In this document: piece by piece, positions 1 to 7,410 of the stretch | Layout of the letters: each line of letters begins with the position of its first letter | Position numbering within the stretch: position 1 is the stretch's first letter | Origin: Syntrophaceae bacterium UBA7544 | GTDB taxonomy: Bacteria; Desulfobacterota; Syntrophia; Syntrophales; Smithellaceae | Length of the DNA stretch: 15,887 nt | Assembly: GCA_002479215.1 (NCBI GenBank) | Contig: DLME01000283.1 | Coordinates: 1 to 15,887 of the forward strand | Reading direction: 5' to 3' | Translations under genes and position numbers: made by a program | Notes under the pieces: generated by a model | The model's input: the letters and a program-made list of their open reading frames with translations, nothing else | What the model was told of the DNA's origin: nothing | Database searches by the model: none

Positions 1-771
1 AGAGGCAAAAGTCCCGGCATCCATGTCAAATATCGTTTTGCCGTCTTCGAGGCGAGGAACCCCGGCGTTAGGTTTAGCGACCAGCGGCACTGTTGCATAA
101 GGCTTCATAGCAGCAATGAATTCTACCATTTTTTCGGGTCCAGTAGAACAATTGCAGCCCACGGCATCCGCGCCGAGGCTTTGCAGAGTGATGAGTGCGC
201 TTACCGGATCGGTGCCGTTGAGTGTATGACCATCTTTTTCGTAGGTCATGGAAGCGATGGTAAAAATATCCTTAATTTCTTTTACGGCCAATAAAGCCGC
301 CCGTGCTTCCTGAATATCTATCATCGTTTCAATGACGATAAGATCACATCCCCCTTCAATCAAACCGGCCGCTTGTTCCTGGAAAGCATTCACGGCTTCT
401 TCAAAATCCAGCGGGCCGAAAGGTTTGATAAAAAGACCGGTCGGACCAATATCGCCGGCAACGAGTGCTTTGTTACCGGCAGTTTGTTTAGCCAGGCGTG
501 CCAGTTGACGATTAATCTGCCGGGTATTATCCATAGAGCCATATTGATTGAGCTTAAAGCGATTGGCGCCAAAGGTGCAGGTATAAATTATTTGCGCTCC
601 CGATTGCAGGTAAGAGGTGTGAACCTCCTTAATAACGTTCTGGTTTTCCAAACACCACAGTTCAGGAGAAACTCCTGCCGGCATTTCCTTTTTTTGCAAT
701 TCGGTGCCGGTAGCGCCATCCAAAATTATAATTTTTCTCGTCAAGAGGTTTTTAATTTTGCTGTTTATCAT
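1..771 (-). CDS. metH: Methionine synthase / homocysteine S-methyltransferase, N-terminal part (cut by left window edge)
   Basis: The first 257 residues of a homocysteine-binding TIM barrel, open to the window edge without a stop. Seen: the N-terminal ILDGATGTELQ motif (residues 17-26), the VAGDIGPTG segment (about 104-112), VIETM (about 146-150), and GCNCSTGP (205-212), whose second Cys (C208) matches the first zinc ligand of the GxNCxxGP motif in MetH and homocysteine methyltransferases. The other two zinc ligands, a Cys-Cys pair, would lie beyond the edge. In this family the domain moves a methyl group from methylcobalamin to homocysteine in the cytoplasm. The separate reactivation-domain gene just upstream (880-1500) argues that this is cobalamin-dependent MetH and not a B12-free methyltransferase; the fold, B12 and pterin domains themselves are outside the window. 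The ATG at 771 has only a weak ribosome site. The 108-nt gap to the upstream gene shows no clear riboswitch or terminator. Confidence 0.9.
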   Translation of the reverse strand, partial: MINSKIKNLLTRKIIILDGATGTELQKKEMPAGVSPELWCLENQNVIKEVHTSYLQSGAQIIYTCTFGANRFKLNQYGSMDNTRQINRQLARLAKQTAGNKALVAGDIGPTGLFIKPFGPLDFEEAVNAFQEQAAGLIEGGCDLIVIETMIDIQEARAALLAVKEIKDIFTIASMTYEKDGHTLNGTDPVSALITLQSLGADAVGCNCSTGPEKMVEFIAAMKPYATVPLVAKPNAGVPRLEDGKTIFDMDAGTFAS

Positions 772-879
772 TAAGAATGCTTCCCGAAACTTAGGTGTTT
801 GTTTTCTTTGAGCATGTTCTTATATCATCTTTGAAACAAGAAGTGTGATTTTTTCCAAGGGTAATAACAGCTCCTCGTT

Positions 880-1500
880 TTAACCGTAAATGCCGCTCAC
901 CGCGGTGACGGATTTTTCCGGAAGCAGTATAAATTCGTCAGTGATGGTTACGCCAATTTTTTCCATTTGGAGTTTTTGATAAATTATTTTTTGATTTTTC
1001 AGATCAAAGTCGGCATAGCCTGCGGAAAAACGCCGCGGCAAAAGAGTTTTTCTTTCGCGGCGAACTTGTTGATTTAGATAACCCATAATCCAATCCAGCC
1101 CTGCATCGACTATTTCGCTGGCTGTGGCGTCGTAAACCACAGCGACGGCCAGATTATCCTGATTCGTTTTTTCTTTAATTGCCTCCATAATGGAGTTGCC
1201 GGCAGTGGCGCCCATGAGCGCGGCTTCTTCGCAGTCGGAGAGGAATGAGGACAATTTTTTGCTGTCAAAGATCAAATTACCGGCCAAAAATATTTTCTTT
1301 CCATCATTTTTATCAATGGGAGTCCGCAGTAAAGATCCCTGCAGTGAAATAATCGATACGGCTTCGTCAATGAAGCCGTCGGTTTCTTTTCGCTGGTTTA
1401 CTGGAATTTGGGTGGTTCTTTTTTTAAAGCCAAGACGCTGGTATATTTTTGCGCGAGGAGGATCAATTACTATCTTTTCAAAAAAAACGATAGATTCCAT
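880..1500 (-). CDS. Stand-alone B12-dependent methionine synthase activation (reactivation) domain protein
   Basis: 206 residues that resemble the C-terminal AdoMet-binding reactivation domain of MetH as a separate protein. Seen: LLPRRFSAGYADF (residues 153-165), matching the Arg-rich R-x-S-x-G-Y AdoMet-binding motif, then EKIGVTITDEFILLPEKSVTAVSGIYG at the C terminus (about 180-206), the typical end of this domain. A less conserved N-terminal part (1-85) precedes it. In full-length MetH this domain binds AdoMet and remethylates cob(II)alamin after oxidation; in some lineages, for example Thermotoga, it is a separate polypeptide, and that is inferred here. I chose the ATG at 1500 over the GTG at 1515 because a GTGAGG ribosome site lies 9 nt before the ATG, while the GTG has none. 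It follows leuB by 61 nt and precedes metH by 108 nt on the same strand, so it is probably co-transcribed with one or both. Confidence 0.88.
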   Translation of the reverse strand: MESIVFFEKIVIDPPRAKIYQRLGFKKRTTQIPVNQRKETDGFIDEAVSIISLQGSLLRTPIDKNDGKKIFLAGNLIFDSKKLSSFLSDCEEAALMGATAGNSIMEAIKEKTNQDNLAVAVVYDATASEIVDAGLDWIMGYLNQQVRRERKTLLPRRFSAGYADFDLKNQKIIYQKLQMEKIGVTITDEFILLPEKSVTAVSGIYG

Positions 1501-1561
1501 CTTTTTTATCCTCACAGGGCTTTGCTTACAAACGGCGATATTTTATTTATTAACGTGCCCA

Positions 1562-2656
1562 TCAATTTAAAAGTTTATGCAGGTTTTTTACAACACTGTC
1601 GCCCATTTTTTCGGTGCCGATGAGTTTCTTATCTTGCTGATTAATATCCTGCGTCCGGAAGCCCTCTTTTAAGGTTTCCGTAACGGCCTTTTCGACTAAA
1701 ATGGCTTCCTGCGGCATCATTAGCGAATAGCGCAACATCATCGCCACTGAAAGAATCATAGCTAATGGATTGGCAATATTTTTCCCAGCTATATCCGGTG
1801 CTGAACCGTGAATGGGCTCATATAAAGCTGTATCTTTGCCCAGAGAAGCTGAAGGAAGCATACCGATGGAACCGGTCAGCATGGCGGCCGCGTCGCTTAA
1901 TATGTCGCCAAACAAATTGGTCGTAACAATTACGTCGAACTGCGCCGGATTGCGAATAAGTTGCATGGCGCAGTTATCAACGTACATGTGCTTTAAAGTC
2001 ACTTCGGGATAGTCGCGGCCGACTTCCGTAACTACAGAGCGCCAGAGCTCGGTACTTTCGAGAACATTGGCTTTATCCACGGAAACAAGATTTTTTCTTC
2101 GCTCCTGGGCGATTTCAAAAGCCCGGACGGCAATCCTCTTGATTTCATCTTCGGTATAAACCATGGTATTGATGCCTGTACGTTTGCCGTCTTTCCCTCG
2201 CGACATGCCTCGCGGCTGACCGAAATAAACATCACCGGTCAATTCGCGGACAATCATAATATCAATGCCCTGGATAATACTTTTCTTCAAAGGAGAGGCA
2301 TCTAAAAGCTCGTCAAAGGCGACAACCGGCCGCAAATTGGCAAAAAGTCCTAGTTTTTCCCGTAATCCTAAAAGCGCCCTTTCCGGTCTTAAGCTATAAT
2401 CCAGAGTCTCCCACTTAGGGCCGCCTACGGCTCCGAGCAAAACCGCATCGCAGTGCAGCGCCAGATCAAGACTCTGTTGCGGCAGAGGAATGCCCATAAG
2501 ATCAAAGGCGCTGCCGCCGATATATCCTTCTGTAAGTATAAGATTAATATTTCTTTTAGCGGAGATTAATCTCAAAATTTTTAAAGCTTCTTTTATTATT
2601 TCCGGGCCGACTCCGTCACCGGCAAAAACGGCTATTTTAAAATCTTTTTGTTTCAT
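1562..2656 (-). CDS. leuB: 3-isopropylmalate dehydrogenase
   Basis: A 364-residue enzyme of the isocitrate/isopropylmalate dehydrogenase family. It oxidises and decarboxylates 3-isopropylmalate with NAD+ to 2-oxoisocaproate, the third step specific to leucine synthesis, in the cytoplasm. Seen in order: [12 protein letters not shown] near the N terminus, [36 protein letters not shown] (catalytic Lys and Asp region), [21 protein letters not shown] (metal-binding Asp residues) and [18 protein letters not shown] (NAD-binding loop). Length fits the family (about 350-370). The reading frame stays open upstream to 2809, but the extra 51 codons run through a palindromic intergenic repeat and do not resemble LeuB. 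The ATG at 2656 has a TTGGAG ribosome site at 8 nt and starts right before the family motif. Part of the leuACDB cluster. Confidence 0.97.
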   Translation of the reverse strand: MKQKDFKIAVFAGDGVGPEIIKEALKILRLISAKRNINLILTEGYIGGSAFDLMGIPLPQQSLDLALHCDAVLLGAVGGPKWETLDYSLRPERALLGLREKLGLFANLRPVVAFDELLDASPLKKSIIQGIDIMIVRELTGDVYFGQPRGMSRGKDGKRTGINTMVYTEDEIKRIAVRAFEIAQERRKNLVSVDKANVLESTELWRSVVTEVGRDYPEVTLKHMYVDNCAMQLIRNPAQFDVIVTTNLFGDILSDAAAMLTGSIGMLPSASLGKDTALYEPIHGSAPDIAGKNIANPLAMILSVAMMLRYSLMMPQEAILVEKAVTETLKEGFRTQDINQQDKKLIGTEKMGDSVVKNLHKLLN

Positions 2657-2667
2657 TGTTGAAACTC

Positions 2668-2749
2668 CAATTCCGAAAGCGCAGCGCAGCGGAATTGCTA
2701 AGTTGAACAATCCCGCGAAGCGGAGGGTATGATACCCAGCATCTTGCTG
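2668..2749. repeat. Palindromic intergenic element between leuD and leuB
   Basis: The 121-nt leuD-leuB gap contains a chain of hairpins: CAATTCCG/CGGAATTG (2668-2675 with 2690-2697, 8 bp), CCGC-GAA-GCGG (2713-2723), GGGTAT-G-ATACCC (2725-2737) and CAGCA-TCT-TGCTG (2737-2749). The first arm touches the leuB ribosome site. Such back-to-back palindromes resemble dispersed intergenic repeats, but only one copy lies in this window, so the family assignment is inference. No T-run follows, so it is not a standard terminator. Confidence 0.6.
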
Positions 2750-2777
2750 TAAAATGTTTTCAAAGCTTGTTTTGGTT

Positions 2778-3281
2778 TCATACCCGTGATTCTTTCCTCT
2801 TCTTCCCAATATGCTTCATCAAACCGCCGTCGGAAATTAATTGCTCCATGAAGGGAGGAATTGAATTGCTGCTGAATATTTTATTTCCCTTGGTAACGGT
2901 GATAATTCCTTTGGCGCTATCCAGAGATATTTCATCTCCATCCTTAATCGCGCCCATAAGTTCGCGGGATTCAAAAATCGGCAGACCCATATTGAAAGAG
3001 TTGCGATAAAAAATACGGGCAAAGCTTTTGGCCACCACACAGGAAACGCCCGCCGCTTTAATGGCGATGGGCGCATGTTCGCGGGAGGAACCGCAGCCGA
3101 AATTTTCTCCGCCGACAATTATATCTCCGGGCTTCATTTTGGTGATAAAGGCGGGATCGGCATCTTCCATGCAGTGTTTGGCCAGCTCCTGCGGATCAGA
3201 AGTTGTAAGATAGCGCGCGGGAATGATGGCATCGGTGTCGATATTATCGCCGAATTTCCATACTTTTCCTTTTAGTATCAT
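2778..3281 (-). CDS. leuD: 3-isopropylmalate dehydratase small subunit
   Basis: 167 residues, the short (archaeal-like or LeuD2) form, against about 200 for the enterobacterial protein. It is the swivelling subunit that with LeuC isomerises 2-isopropylmalate to 3-isopropylmalate. Seen: [18 protein letters not shown] (residues 8-25), the [14 protein letters not shown] loop (about 58-71) that holds the substrate-binding region of aconitase-type swivel domains, and [18 protein letters not shown] (about 84-101). The ATG at 3281 has an AGAGGA ribosome site about 11 nt upstream. It lies 111 nt after leuC and 121 nt before leuB; both gaps are unusually long for an operon and carry hairpins. The short LeuD form overlaps in sequence with homoaconitase small subunits, but leuA, leuB and a leucine leader make the leucine role firm. 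Confidence 0.96.
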   Translation of the reverse strand: MILKGKVWKFGDNIDTDAIIPARYLTTSDPQELAKHCMEDADPAFITKMKPGDIIVGGENFGCGSSREHAPIAIKAAGVSCVVAKSFARIFYRNSFNMGLPIFESRELMGAIKDGDEISLDSAKGIITVTKGNKIFSSNSIPPFMEQLISDGGLMKHIGKKRKESRV

Positions 3282-3311
3282 TTTTTTAAAAATCCTCTTT
3301 TAATGAGACCT

Positions 3312-3379
3312 AAGCTTCAGAAACAGAGTGCACTGAAGCTTGTTGGTCGAATTATCCCACTTGCGAAGCTAAGTGGGAT
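3312..3379. repeat. Two perfect 9-bp hairpins in the leuC-leuD gap
   Basis: AAGCTTCAG (3312-3320) pairs with CTGAAGCTT (3333-3341) around a 12-nt loop. ATCCCACTT (3354-3362) pairs with AAGTGGGAT (3371-3379) around an 8-nt loop. Neither is followed by a run of T on the minus strand, so they are unlikely to be simple terminators of leuC. They could be RNA-processing or stability hairpins in the leuC-leuD message, or part of a dispersed repeat like the one before leuB. Confidence 0.65.
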
Positions 3380-3392
3380 TGTATGCCCTTGG

Positions 3393-4652
3393 TTACAATT
3401 CCTCGGGTGAAGCAATCCTGCCCAGTATGGCAGAGGCAGCCGCGACAGCGGGGCTGGCCAGGTAGACTTCGCTTTGGGGATGGCCCATACGGCCGACAAA
3501 GTTACGGTTTGTTGTCGCCACAGCTCGTTCGCCTTCAGCCAGAATTCCCAGATGCCCTCCCAGACACGCGCCGCAGGAAGGCGGGCTGATGACCGCATCG
3601 GCATTCATAAAGATTTCGATAAGCCCTTCCTTTATTGCTTGCTTATATATGTCCGGAGTTGCCGGGACAACGATTAACCTTACCGTTGACGCCGCTTTAC
3701 GTTTTTTCAGAATAGCGGCGGCAATTCTTAAATCTTCAATCCGCCCGTTGGTGCAGGAACCAATTAGCGCCTGATCTATTTTGATATTCCTCGCTTTACT
3801 TACGCCTTTAACATTAGATGGTAAATGGGGGAAAGCAACCTGTGGTTCCAGTTTTCCAGCGTCAATTTCAATAGTATCTGAATAGACAGCGTCAGCATCG
3901 GAAGAATAAAATTTATAAGGCCGTTTTGCCCGCGGCTCCACGTACTCTTTAGTGATCGCATCGGGAGCGAAAATGCCGTTTTTGGCTCCGGCTTCAATGG
4001 CCATATTGGCCATAGAGAGTCTGTCAGCCATCGGCAATTTACCGATTGTTTCACCGGCAAATTCCATTGCTTTGTAAAGAGCTCCGTCCACACCGATGCG
4101 TCCGATGATGTTCAAAATCAAATCTTTTCCCGAAACCCATTTGGGCATTTTACCCTTAATTATAAATTTCATCGACTGCGGCACTTTGAACCAGAGTTCG
4201 CCGGTGAGCATAACGGCGGCCAGATCCGTACTGCCGACACCGGTGGCAAAAGCGCCCAGTGCGCCATAAGTGCAGGTGTGGCTATCCGCACCAATGACTA
4301 AATCTCCGGGGAGCACGATACCTTTCTCCGGCAACAGCGCGTGTTCGATGCCTACTTGTCCGCCTTCGTAAAAATGAGTTACTTGCTGCTCCATGGCGAA
4401 TTCATGGACAAACTTGCACTGCTGGGCGGAATCAATATCTTTATTCGGCGTGAAATGATCCAGAACAAGGACGACCTTATTTTTATCAAAAACTTTTTTC
4501 CCGCCCGCTTTCTGGAATTCCTTGATGGCAATGGGCGCGGTAATATCGTTGCCCAAAGCTATATCCACTTTAGCGTTAATTAATTGACCTGCGCGGATTT
4601 CTTTCAGGTCTGTATGCGCCATTAATATTTTTTCTGTTATGGTATTACCCAT
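3393..4652 (-). CDS. leuC: 3-isopropylmalate dehydratase large subunit
   Basis: 419 residues, the short LeuC2/HacA-like form of the aconitase family (the enterobacterial LeuC is about 466). With LeuD it isomerises isopropylmalate using a [4Fe-4S] cluster in the cytoplasm. Seen: [22 protein letters not shown] (about 121-142, given here as positions of the aconitase signature), cluster ligands C300 in GSCTNGR and C360 plus C363 in [10 protein letters not shown]. The start at 4652 has a textbook GAGGAG ribosome site 5 nt upstream. The gap to leuA is 55 nt. Homoaconitase is the main alternative for this subfamily, but the leucine gene context and leader peptide argue against it. Confidence 0.96.
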   Translation of the reverse strand: MGNTITEKILMAHTDLKEIRAGQLINAKVDIALGNDITAPIAIKEFQKAGGKKVFDKNKVVLVLDHFTPNKDIDSAQQCKFVHEFAMEQQVTHFYEGGQVGIEHALLPEKGIVLPGDLVIGADSHTCTYGALGAFATGVGSTDLAAVMLTGELWFKVPQSMKFIIKGKMPKWVSGKDLILNIIGRIGVDGALYKAMEFAGETIGKLPMADRLSMANMAIEAGAKNGIFAPDAITKEYVEPRAKRPYKFYSSDADAVYSDTIEIDAGKLEPQVAFPHLPSNVKGVSKARNIKIDQALIGSCTNGRIEDLRIAAAILKKRKAASTVRLIVVPATPDIYKQAIKEGLIEIFMNADAVISPPSCGACLGGHLGILAEGERAVATTNRNFVGRMGHPQSEVYLASPAVAAASAILGRIASPEEL

Positions 4653-4707
4653 CTTTTCTCCTCGATTATTCAGGAAAAGGAAACTGTCCTTATCTTATTT
4701 TTTATGT

Positions 4708-6252
4708 TTATTCAACTTTAACCTTTTTAGTATTTTCCTTTAAAAATTCCAGCCTGTTGAGAGCGTTAATGTATGCTTTGGCCGAAGCAACGATAACATC
4801 CGGGTGCGCGCCGCGGCCGACAACTGAATGGCCGTTGTATTTAAGCTGGACGGTCACTTCACCCTGCGCGTCAGAGCCGCCGGTTATGGCGTTAACCGCG
4901 TATTTCATGAGCGGATAATTGGTTTTGGTGATGTTGCGAATCGCCGCGAAGGTCGCGTCCACCGGCCCGTTGCCGAATCCCGCTTCCCGCACAACGTTTT
5001 TGCCTACCTGCATTTCCATGGTCGCTGTGGGAATGGCGACATTGCCGCTCACCACATTAAGGTACACCAGATTGTATTTATCTTCGCCCCGGTAAATTTC
5101 CTCGGAAAGAATCGCTTCCAGGTCTTCGTCATAAATATCTTTTTTGACATCCGCCAGGTCCTTTATGCGTGCCGCGACTTTGGTGATTTGCTCATCATTC
5201 AGGTCGTAGCCCATTTTTTTCAAGTGGTGGAATATGGCATTGCGCCCGGAATGCTTGCCCAGCACAATGTGTGTATCGCTGATGCCGACAGACTGCGGCG
5301 TCATGATCTCATAAGTGATTTTTTCCTTAATCAGTCCGTCCTGATGAATGCCGGATTCATGCGCGAAAGCATTGGCGCCGACGATAGCCTTGTTGGGTTG
5401 AACCGGTATACCGGTAATTTGTGTCAAGAGGCGCGATGTCTTGTAAATCTGGTCGGTATTGATTTTTGTATAAAGACCATAAAGGTCTTTGCGCGTTTGC
5501 AGAGCCATGACTATTTCTTCCATCGCTGTGTTGCCCGCCCGTTCGCCGATGCCGTTGATCGTGCATTCGACCTGCCTTGCCCCCTGTTTGATAGCGGCCA
5601 GCGAATTGGCTACGGCCAGACCCAAATCGTTATGACAATGGACGGCCACAATCGTGTCGCCCATGTTCTTGACGTTGGCATAAAGATAGGCGATCAGATC
5701 GCCGAATTCATCTGGAATGGCGTAGCCGACAGTATCGGGAATGTTGACTGTGCAAGCTCCCGCGTCAATGACTGCCGAGACCATTTCGACCAGATAGTTC
5801 TTATCCGAACGCGTAGCGTCCATTGGCGAGAATTCGATATTTTCCGTGTAAGAGCGCGCCAGTTTAACAGCGGCGACAGCTTCTTTGAGTACCTCTTCGC
5901 GGCTCTTTTTGAGCTGATACTTCAAATGAATATCTGATGAGGAGATAAACGTATGGATGCGGGGATGAGCAGCGCCTTTTATTGCCTGCCAGGCACGGTC
6001 AATATCGAGTTTGTTGGCGCGCGCCAGTCCCGCCACCTGTGATTTTTTAATCTCTTTGGCGATTTGTTTGACTGCATCGAAATCTCCCTCGGACGCGATG
6101 GGAAATCCCGCCTCGATTATATCGACACCCAGTTTTTCGAGTTGCCGGGCGAGAATTAGCTTTTCTTCCGTGTTCATGCTGTAGCCCGGTGATTGTTCAC
6201 CATCTCTCAATGTCGTATCAAAAATATAAACGCGATTTTTCTCTTTTTTCAT
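4708..6252 (-). CDS. leuA: 2-isopropylmalate synthase
   Basis: 514 residues. It condenses acetyl-CoA with 2-oxoisovalerate to 2-isopropylmalate, the committed and usually leucine-inhibited step of leucine synthesis. Seen: [13 protein letters not shown] (residues 11-23; D12 is a metal ligand), [12 protein letters not shown] (169-180), [12 protein letters not shown] (205-216; H205 and H207 metal ligands) and NGIGERAGN (233-241). These make up the HMGL-like TIM barrel of about residues 8-275. The C-terminal third (about 360-505) ends in [33 protein letters not shown] sequence, the LeuA allosteric domain, so feedback inhibition by leucine is expected. Start at 6252: GGAGG lies 7 nt upstream. First structural gene of the cluster, 33 nt after the attenuator. 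Citramalate synthase is the main alternative but lacks support here. Confidence 0.97.
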   Translation of the reverse strand: MKKEKNRVYIFDTTLRDGEQSPGYSMNTEEKLILARQLEKLGVDIIEAGFPIASEGDFDAVKQIAKEIKKSQVAGLARANKLDIDRAWQAIKGAAHPRIHTFISSSDIHLKYQLKKSREEVLKEAVAAVKLARSYTENIEFSPMDATRSDKNYLVEMVSAVIDAGACTVNIPDTVGYAIPDEFGDLIAYLYANVKNMGDTIVAVHCHNDLGLAVANSLAAIKQGARQVECTINGIGERAGNTAMEEIVMALQTRKDLYGLYTKINTDQIYKTSRLLTQITGIPVQPNKAIVGANAFAHESGIHQDGLIKEKITYEIMTPQSVGISDTHIVLGKHSGRNAIFHHLKKMGYDLNDEQITKVAARIKDLADVKKDIYDEDLEAILSEEIYRGEDKYNLVYLNVVSGNVAIPTATMEMQVGKNVVREAGFGNGPVDATFAAIRNITKTNYPLMKYAVNAITGGSDAQGEVTVQLKYNGHSVVGRGAHPDVIVASAKAYINALNRLEFLKENTKKVKVE

Positions 6253-6285
6253 CTTAGTGCCTCCGGTTAAGTAATTTTTTACAAT

Positions 6286-6320
6286 AAAAAAGGCCGTGGG
6301 TTTTTCCGCCCACGGCCTTT
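6286..6320 (-). terminator. Leader attenuator terminator upstream of leuA
   Basis: On the minus strand, AAAGGCCGTGGG (6320-6309) pairs perfectly over 12 bp with CCCACGGCCTTT (6300-6289) around an 8-nt loop, and the hairpin runs into six T (6291-6286). This is a strong intrinsic terminator. It lies between the Leu-rich leader ORF (ends 6346) and leuA (starts 6252), so it would stop leu transcription unless it is prevented from folding. I could not find a convincing alternative antiterminator pairing by eye; a short CGCCC (6403-6399) could pair with GGGCG in the 5' arm. Confidence 0.88.
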
Positions 6321-6345
6321 TAGGGAATCAGTTATTTATATAGTT

Positions 6346-6465
6346 CTAGTGACGACCTAAAAACGATGAGCGGCGAGCCCCAAGTAAAAGGCGCAACAGG
6401 GCGAGACCCAAAAGCAGGGATAGAATGTTAATTGCTAAATTCTGATTTCTCGCTATGTCCGACAT
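6346..6465 (-). CDS. leuL: Leucine operon leader peptide (attenuation sensor)
   Basis: A 39-codon ORF between the leu promoter and the attenuator. Within 14 consecutive codons (pattern LSLLLGLALLRLLL) there are ten Leu codons; the whole peptide has twelve Leu plus two of its three Ile. It ends GARRSSFLGRH and TAG at 6346. The codons in the run are mixed (CTA, CTG, CTT, TTG, CTC, TTA). In known leu attenuators a ribosome stalled at Leu codons for lack of charged tRNA-Leu prevents the downstream terminator from forming; position and composition fit exactly, the mechanism itself is inferred. I prefer the ATG at 6465, with AAGG 11 nt upstream and an inferred 5' leader of about 30 nt. The in-frame ATG at 6483 gives 45 aa but has no ribosome site and sits about 12 nt from the predicted RNA start. 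The Leu-rich run could mimic a membrane segment, but the context favours a leader. Confidence 0.85.
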   Translation of the reverse strand: MSDIARNQNLAINILSLLLGLALLRLLLGARRSSFLGRH

Positions 6466-6501
6466 CGTTCTTACAGCCTTCATTTTAAAAAATTTTATAA
6501 A

Positions 6502-6530
6502 ACATTAATGCAAATCTTAATTATTGTCAA
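6502..6530 (-). promoter_or_regulatory. Probable sigma70 promoter of the leu operon
   Basis: Minus strand: a perfect TTGACA (6530-6525), a 17-nt spacer and TAATGT (6507-6502) as a weak -10. An A-rich tract lies just upstream of the -35. The predicted RNA start near 6495 places the leader ORF correctly. The -10 match is only 3 of 6, so the -10 box is the uncertain part. Confidence 0.6.
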
Positions 6531-6576
6531 AGCATTTTTTTCAATGCCGTAAAAAATGTCTTATTGGTGAAAAACG

Positions 6577-6732
6577 ATGTTGCCCAAAAATCCTTTCCTG
6601 CTTAAAGACGGATATGATATACGAACAGTGCAGGAACTTCTTGGCCATAAAGATTTGAAAACGACTATGATCTATACCCATGTTTTAAGCAAAGGGGGCG
6701 ACGGTGTGCGAAGTCCTTTTGACGGCCTTTAA
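6577..6732 (+). pseudogene. Integron-type tyrosine recombinase, C-terminal remnant
   Basis: A 51-codon open frame that from residue 9 on reads as the end of an integron integrase: [19 protein letters not shown], then [23 protein letters not shown] and a stop. Seen are the LLGH box and the nucleophile Tyr in MIYTH, plus the GGxGVRSPxD tail that is typical of IntI proteins. The two catalytic Arg, the HxLR box and the IntI-specific insertion are all missing, so the product cannot be an active recombinase. Homology starts abruptly near 6592, less than 100 nt from the divergent leu promoter, so the 5' part was lost by deletion. The first residues (MLPKNPF) are probably junction sequence. Its stop codon overlaps a CTTTAAC core-like heptamer (6727-6733), and it points toward the cassette ORF downstream. 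Confidence 0.85.
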
Positions 6733-6902
6733 CCGATTTATACAGTCTGTATAAATCGGAAACGAAATAATACGAATCAAGATTTAAAGGCTTGAATTAA
6801 TTTAATAATAATTGTAGCATTAAAACCACAGAAAAACGTTTTATACAGAAAGCAGCAGTCTGTGTTTACAGATTTATACAGACTGTATAAACATTGTTAG
6901 CT
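6727..6902. repeat. attC-like hairpin segment with twin inverted palindromes
   Basis: The left end (6733-6759) is a 13-bp perfect palindrome around one base. The right end (6873-6891) repeats its core TTTATACAG-N-CTGTATAAA. Taken as oriented units, 6737-6757 and 6871-6891 are exact 21-bp inverted repeats, 113 nt apart. Outside them lie CTTTAAC (6727-6733) and GTTAGCT (6896-6902), which resemble the R'' (RYYYAAC) and R' (GTTRRRY) cores of integron recombination sites, each one base off consensus. A further half-copy TTTATACAG lies at 6840-6848. The whole could be a long, degenerate attC or an attI/attC junction; a small MITE-like element is the alternative. A TTTACA (6865-6870) and TATAAA (6886-6891) with a 15-nt spacer might act as a weak promoter for the next gene. 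The interior is AT-rich without an ORF. Confidence 0.55.
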
Positions 6903-6918
6903 TCATACCAAAGGCGAT

Positions 6919-7410
6919 ATGAAACGTTTTAAAAAAATATTTTTGTTAATCTTCATCTTGTTTCTCATCGGAACTATAGGACTAATTACTTATTTCTGGC
7001 CCATTGATTCACGATTATGCGGAAAATTTCAGTCAGATAAGGAAGCTACAATCGAATATATAAAATTAAAAAGGCATGTTACTGATAGACAGCTAAAAAT
7101 TTTTAATCAGATTTATGGTCATTCAACATTGGCATTTGATGGTCATAAACTCAATCTAAGCACTATCTCTACAATTATTCATGATTATCCTCAAGGTTCA
7201 AATACTGAATTGAAAGAAGGAACAAAGGAATCATTTTTTGTGATGATAAAATTAGAAAAAAATAGATCGATGATAATAATTTTCCCTTCACAATTCTGGA
7301 AGGTAAATAATTTTGAAATGCATGAATTAGAATTCGAAAGTAATGGCTTTTGGTTAATTGAGAATATGAGTTCCACAGGTAGAGAAAAATTCAAACAAAT
7401 CAAAAGCTAA
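6919..7410 (+). CDS. Hypothetical membrane-anchored cassette protein
   Basis: I do not recognise this 163-residue protein. It begins with a positive stretch (MKRFKK) and one hydrophobic segment (about residues 7-27, ending ...GLITYFW), consistent with an N-terminal anchor or uncleaved signal, leaving about 135 residues outside the cytoplasm. A single Cys (C34) sits in a DSRLCGKF segment just after the membrane segment; no lipobox is evident. The soluble part has an aromatic C-terminal region (FPSQFWKV, GFWLIENMSS) and no known catalytic motif. It is clearly more AT-rich than the flanking leu and ribosomal genes. AAAGG lies 4 nt before the ATG. The stop codon overlaps the core of an attC-like site. 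All this fits an acquired integron cassette gene; function is unknown. Confidence 0.8.
   Translation: MKRFKKIFLLIFILFLIGTIGLITYFWPIDSRLCGKFQSDKEATIEYIKLKRHVTDRQLKIFNQIYGHSTLAFDGHKLNLSTISTIIHDYPQGSNTELKEGTKESFFVMIKLEKNRSMIIIFPSQFWKVNNFEMHELEFESNGFWLIENMSSTGREKFKQIKS

Noticed and set aside
373..774. A 133-codon plus-strand frame
   Set aside because: Antisense shadow of metH, which has clear family motifs on the minus strand.
1190..1570. A 126-codon plus-strand frame
   Set aside because: Antisense to the MetH reactivation-domain gene; no ribosome site or family similarity.
4828..5937. A 369-codon open frame on the plus strand
   Set aside because: Lies wholly antisense to leuA, whose motifs and ribosome site are certain. 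It has no recognisable domain and arises from the codon bias of leuA.
6286..6320. The hairpin as a T-box or leucine riboswitch terminator
   Set aside because: No T-box sequence or specifier-loop fold was seen upstream, whereas a Leu-rich leader ORF is present, so ribosome-mediated attenuation explains it better.
6733..6891. The palindromes as LexA (SOS) boxes
   Set aside because: A LexA box needs CTGT-N8-ACAG; here the halves are in the reverse order (ACAG-N-CTGT) and the spacing does not fit.
6733..6891. A short CRISPR-like repeat set
   Set aside because: Only two full copies, in inverted orientation and each palindromic, with no regular spacers and no cas genes.
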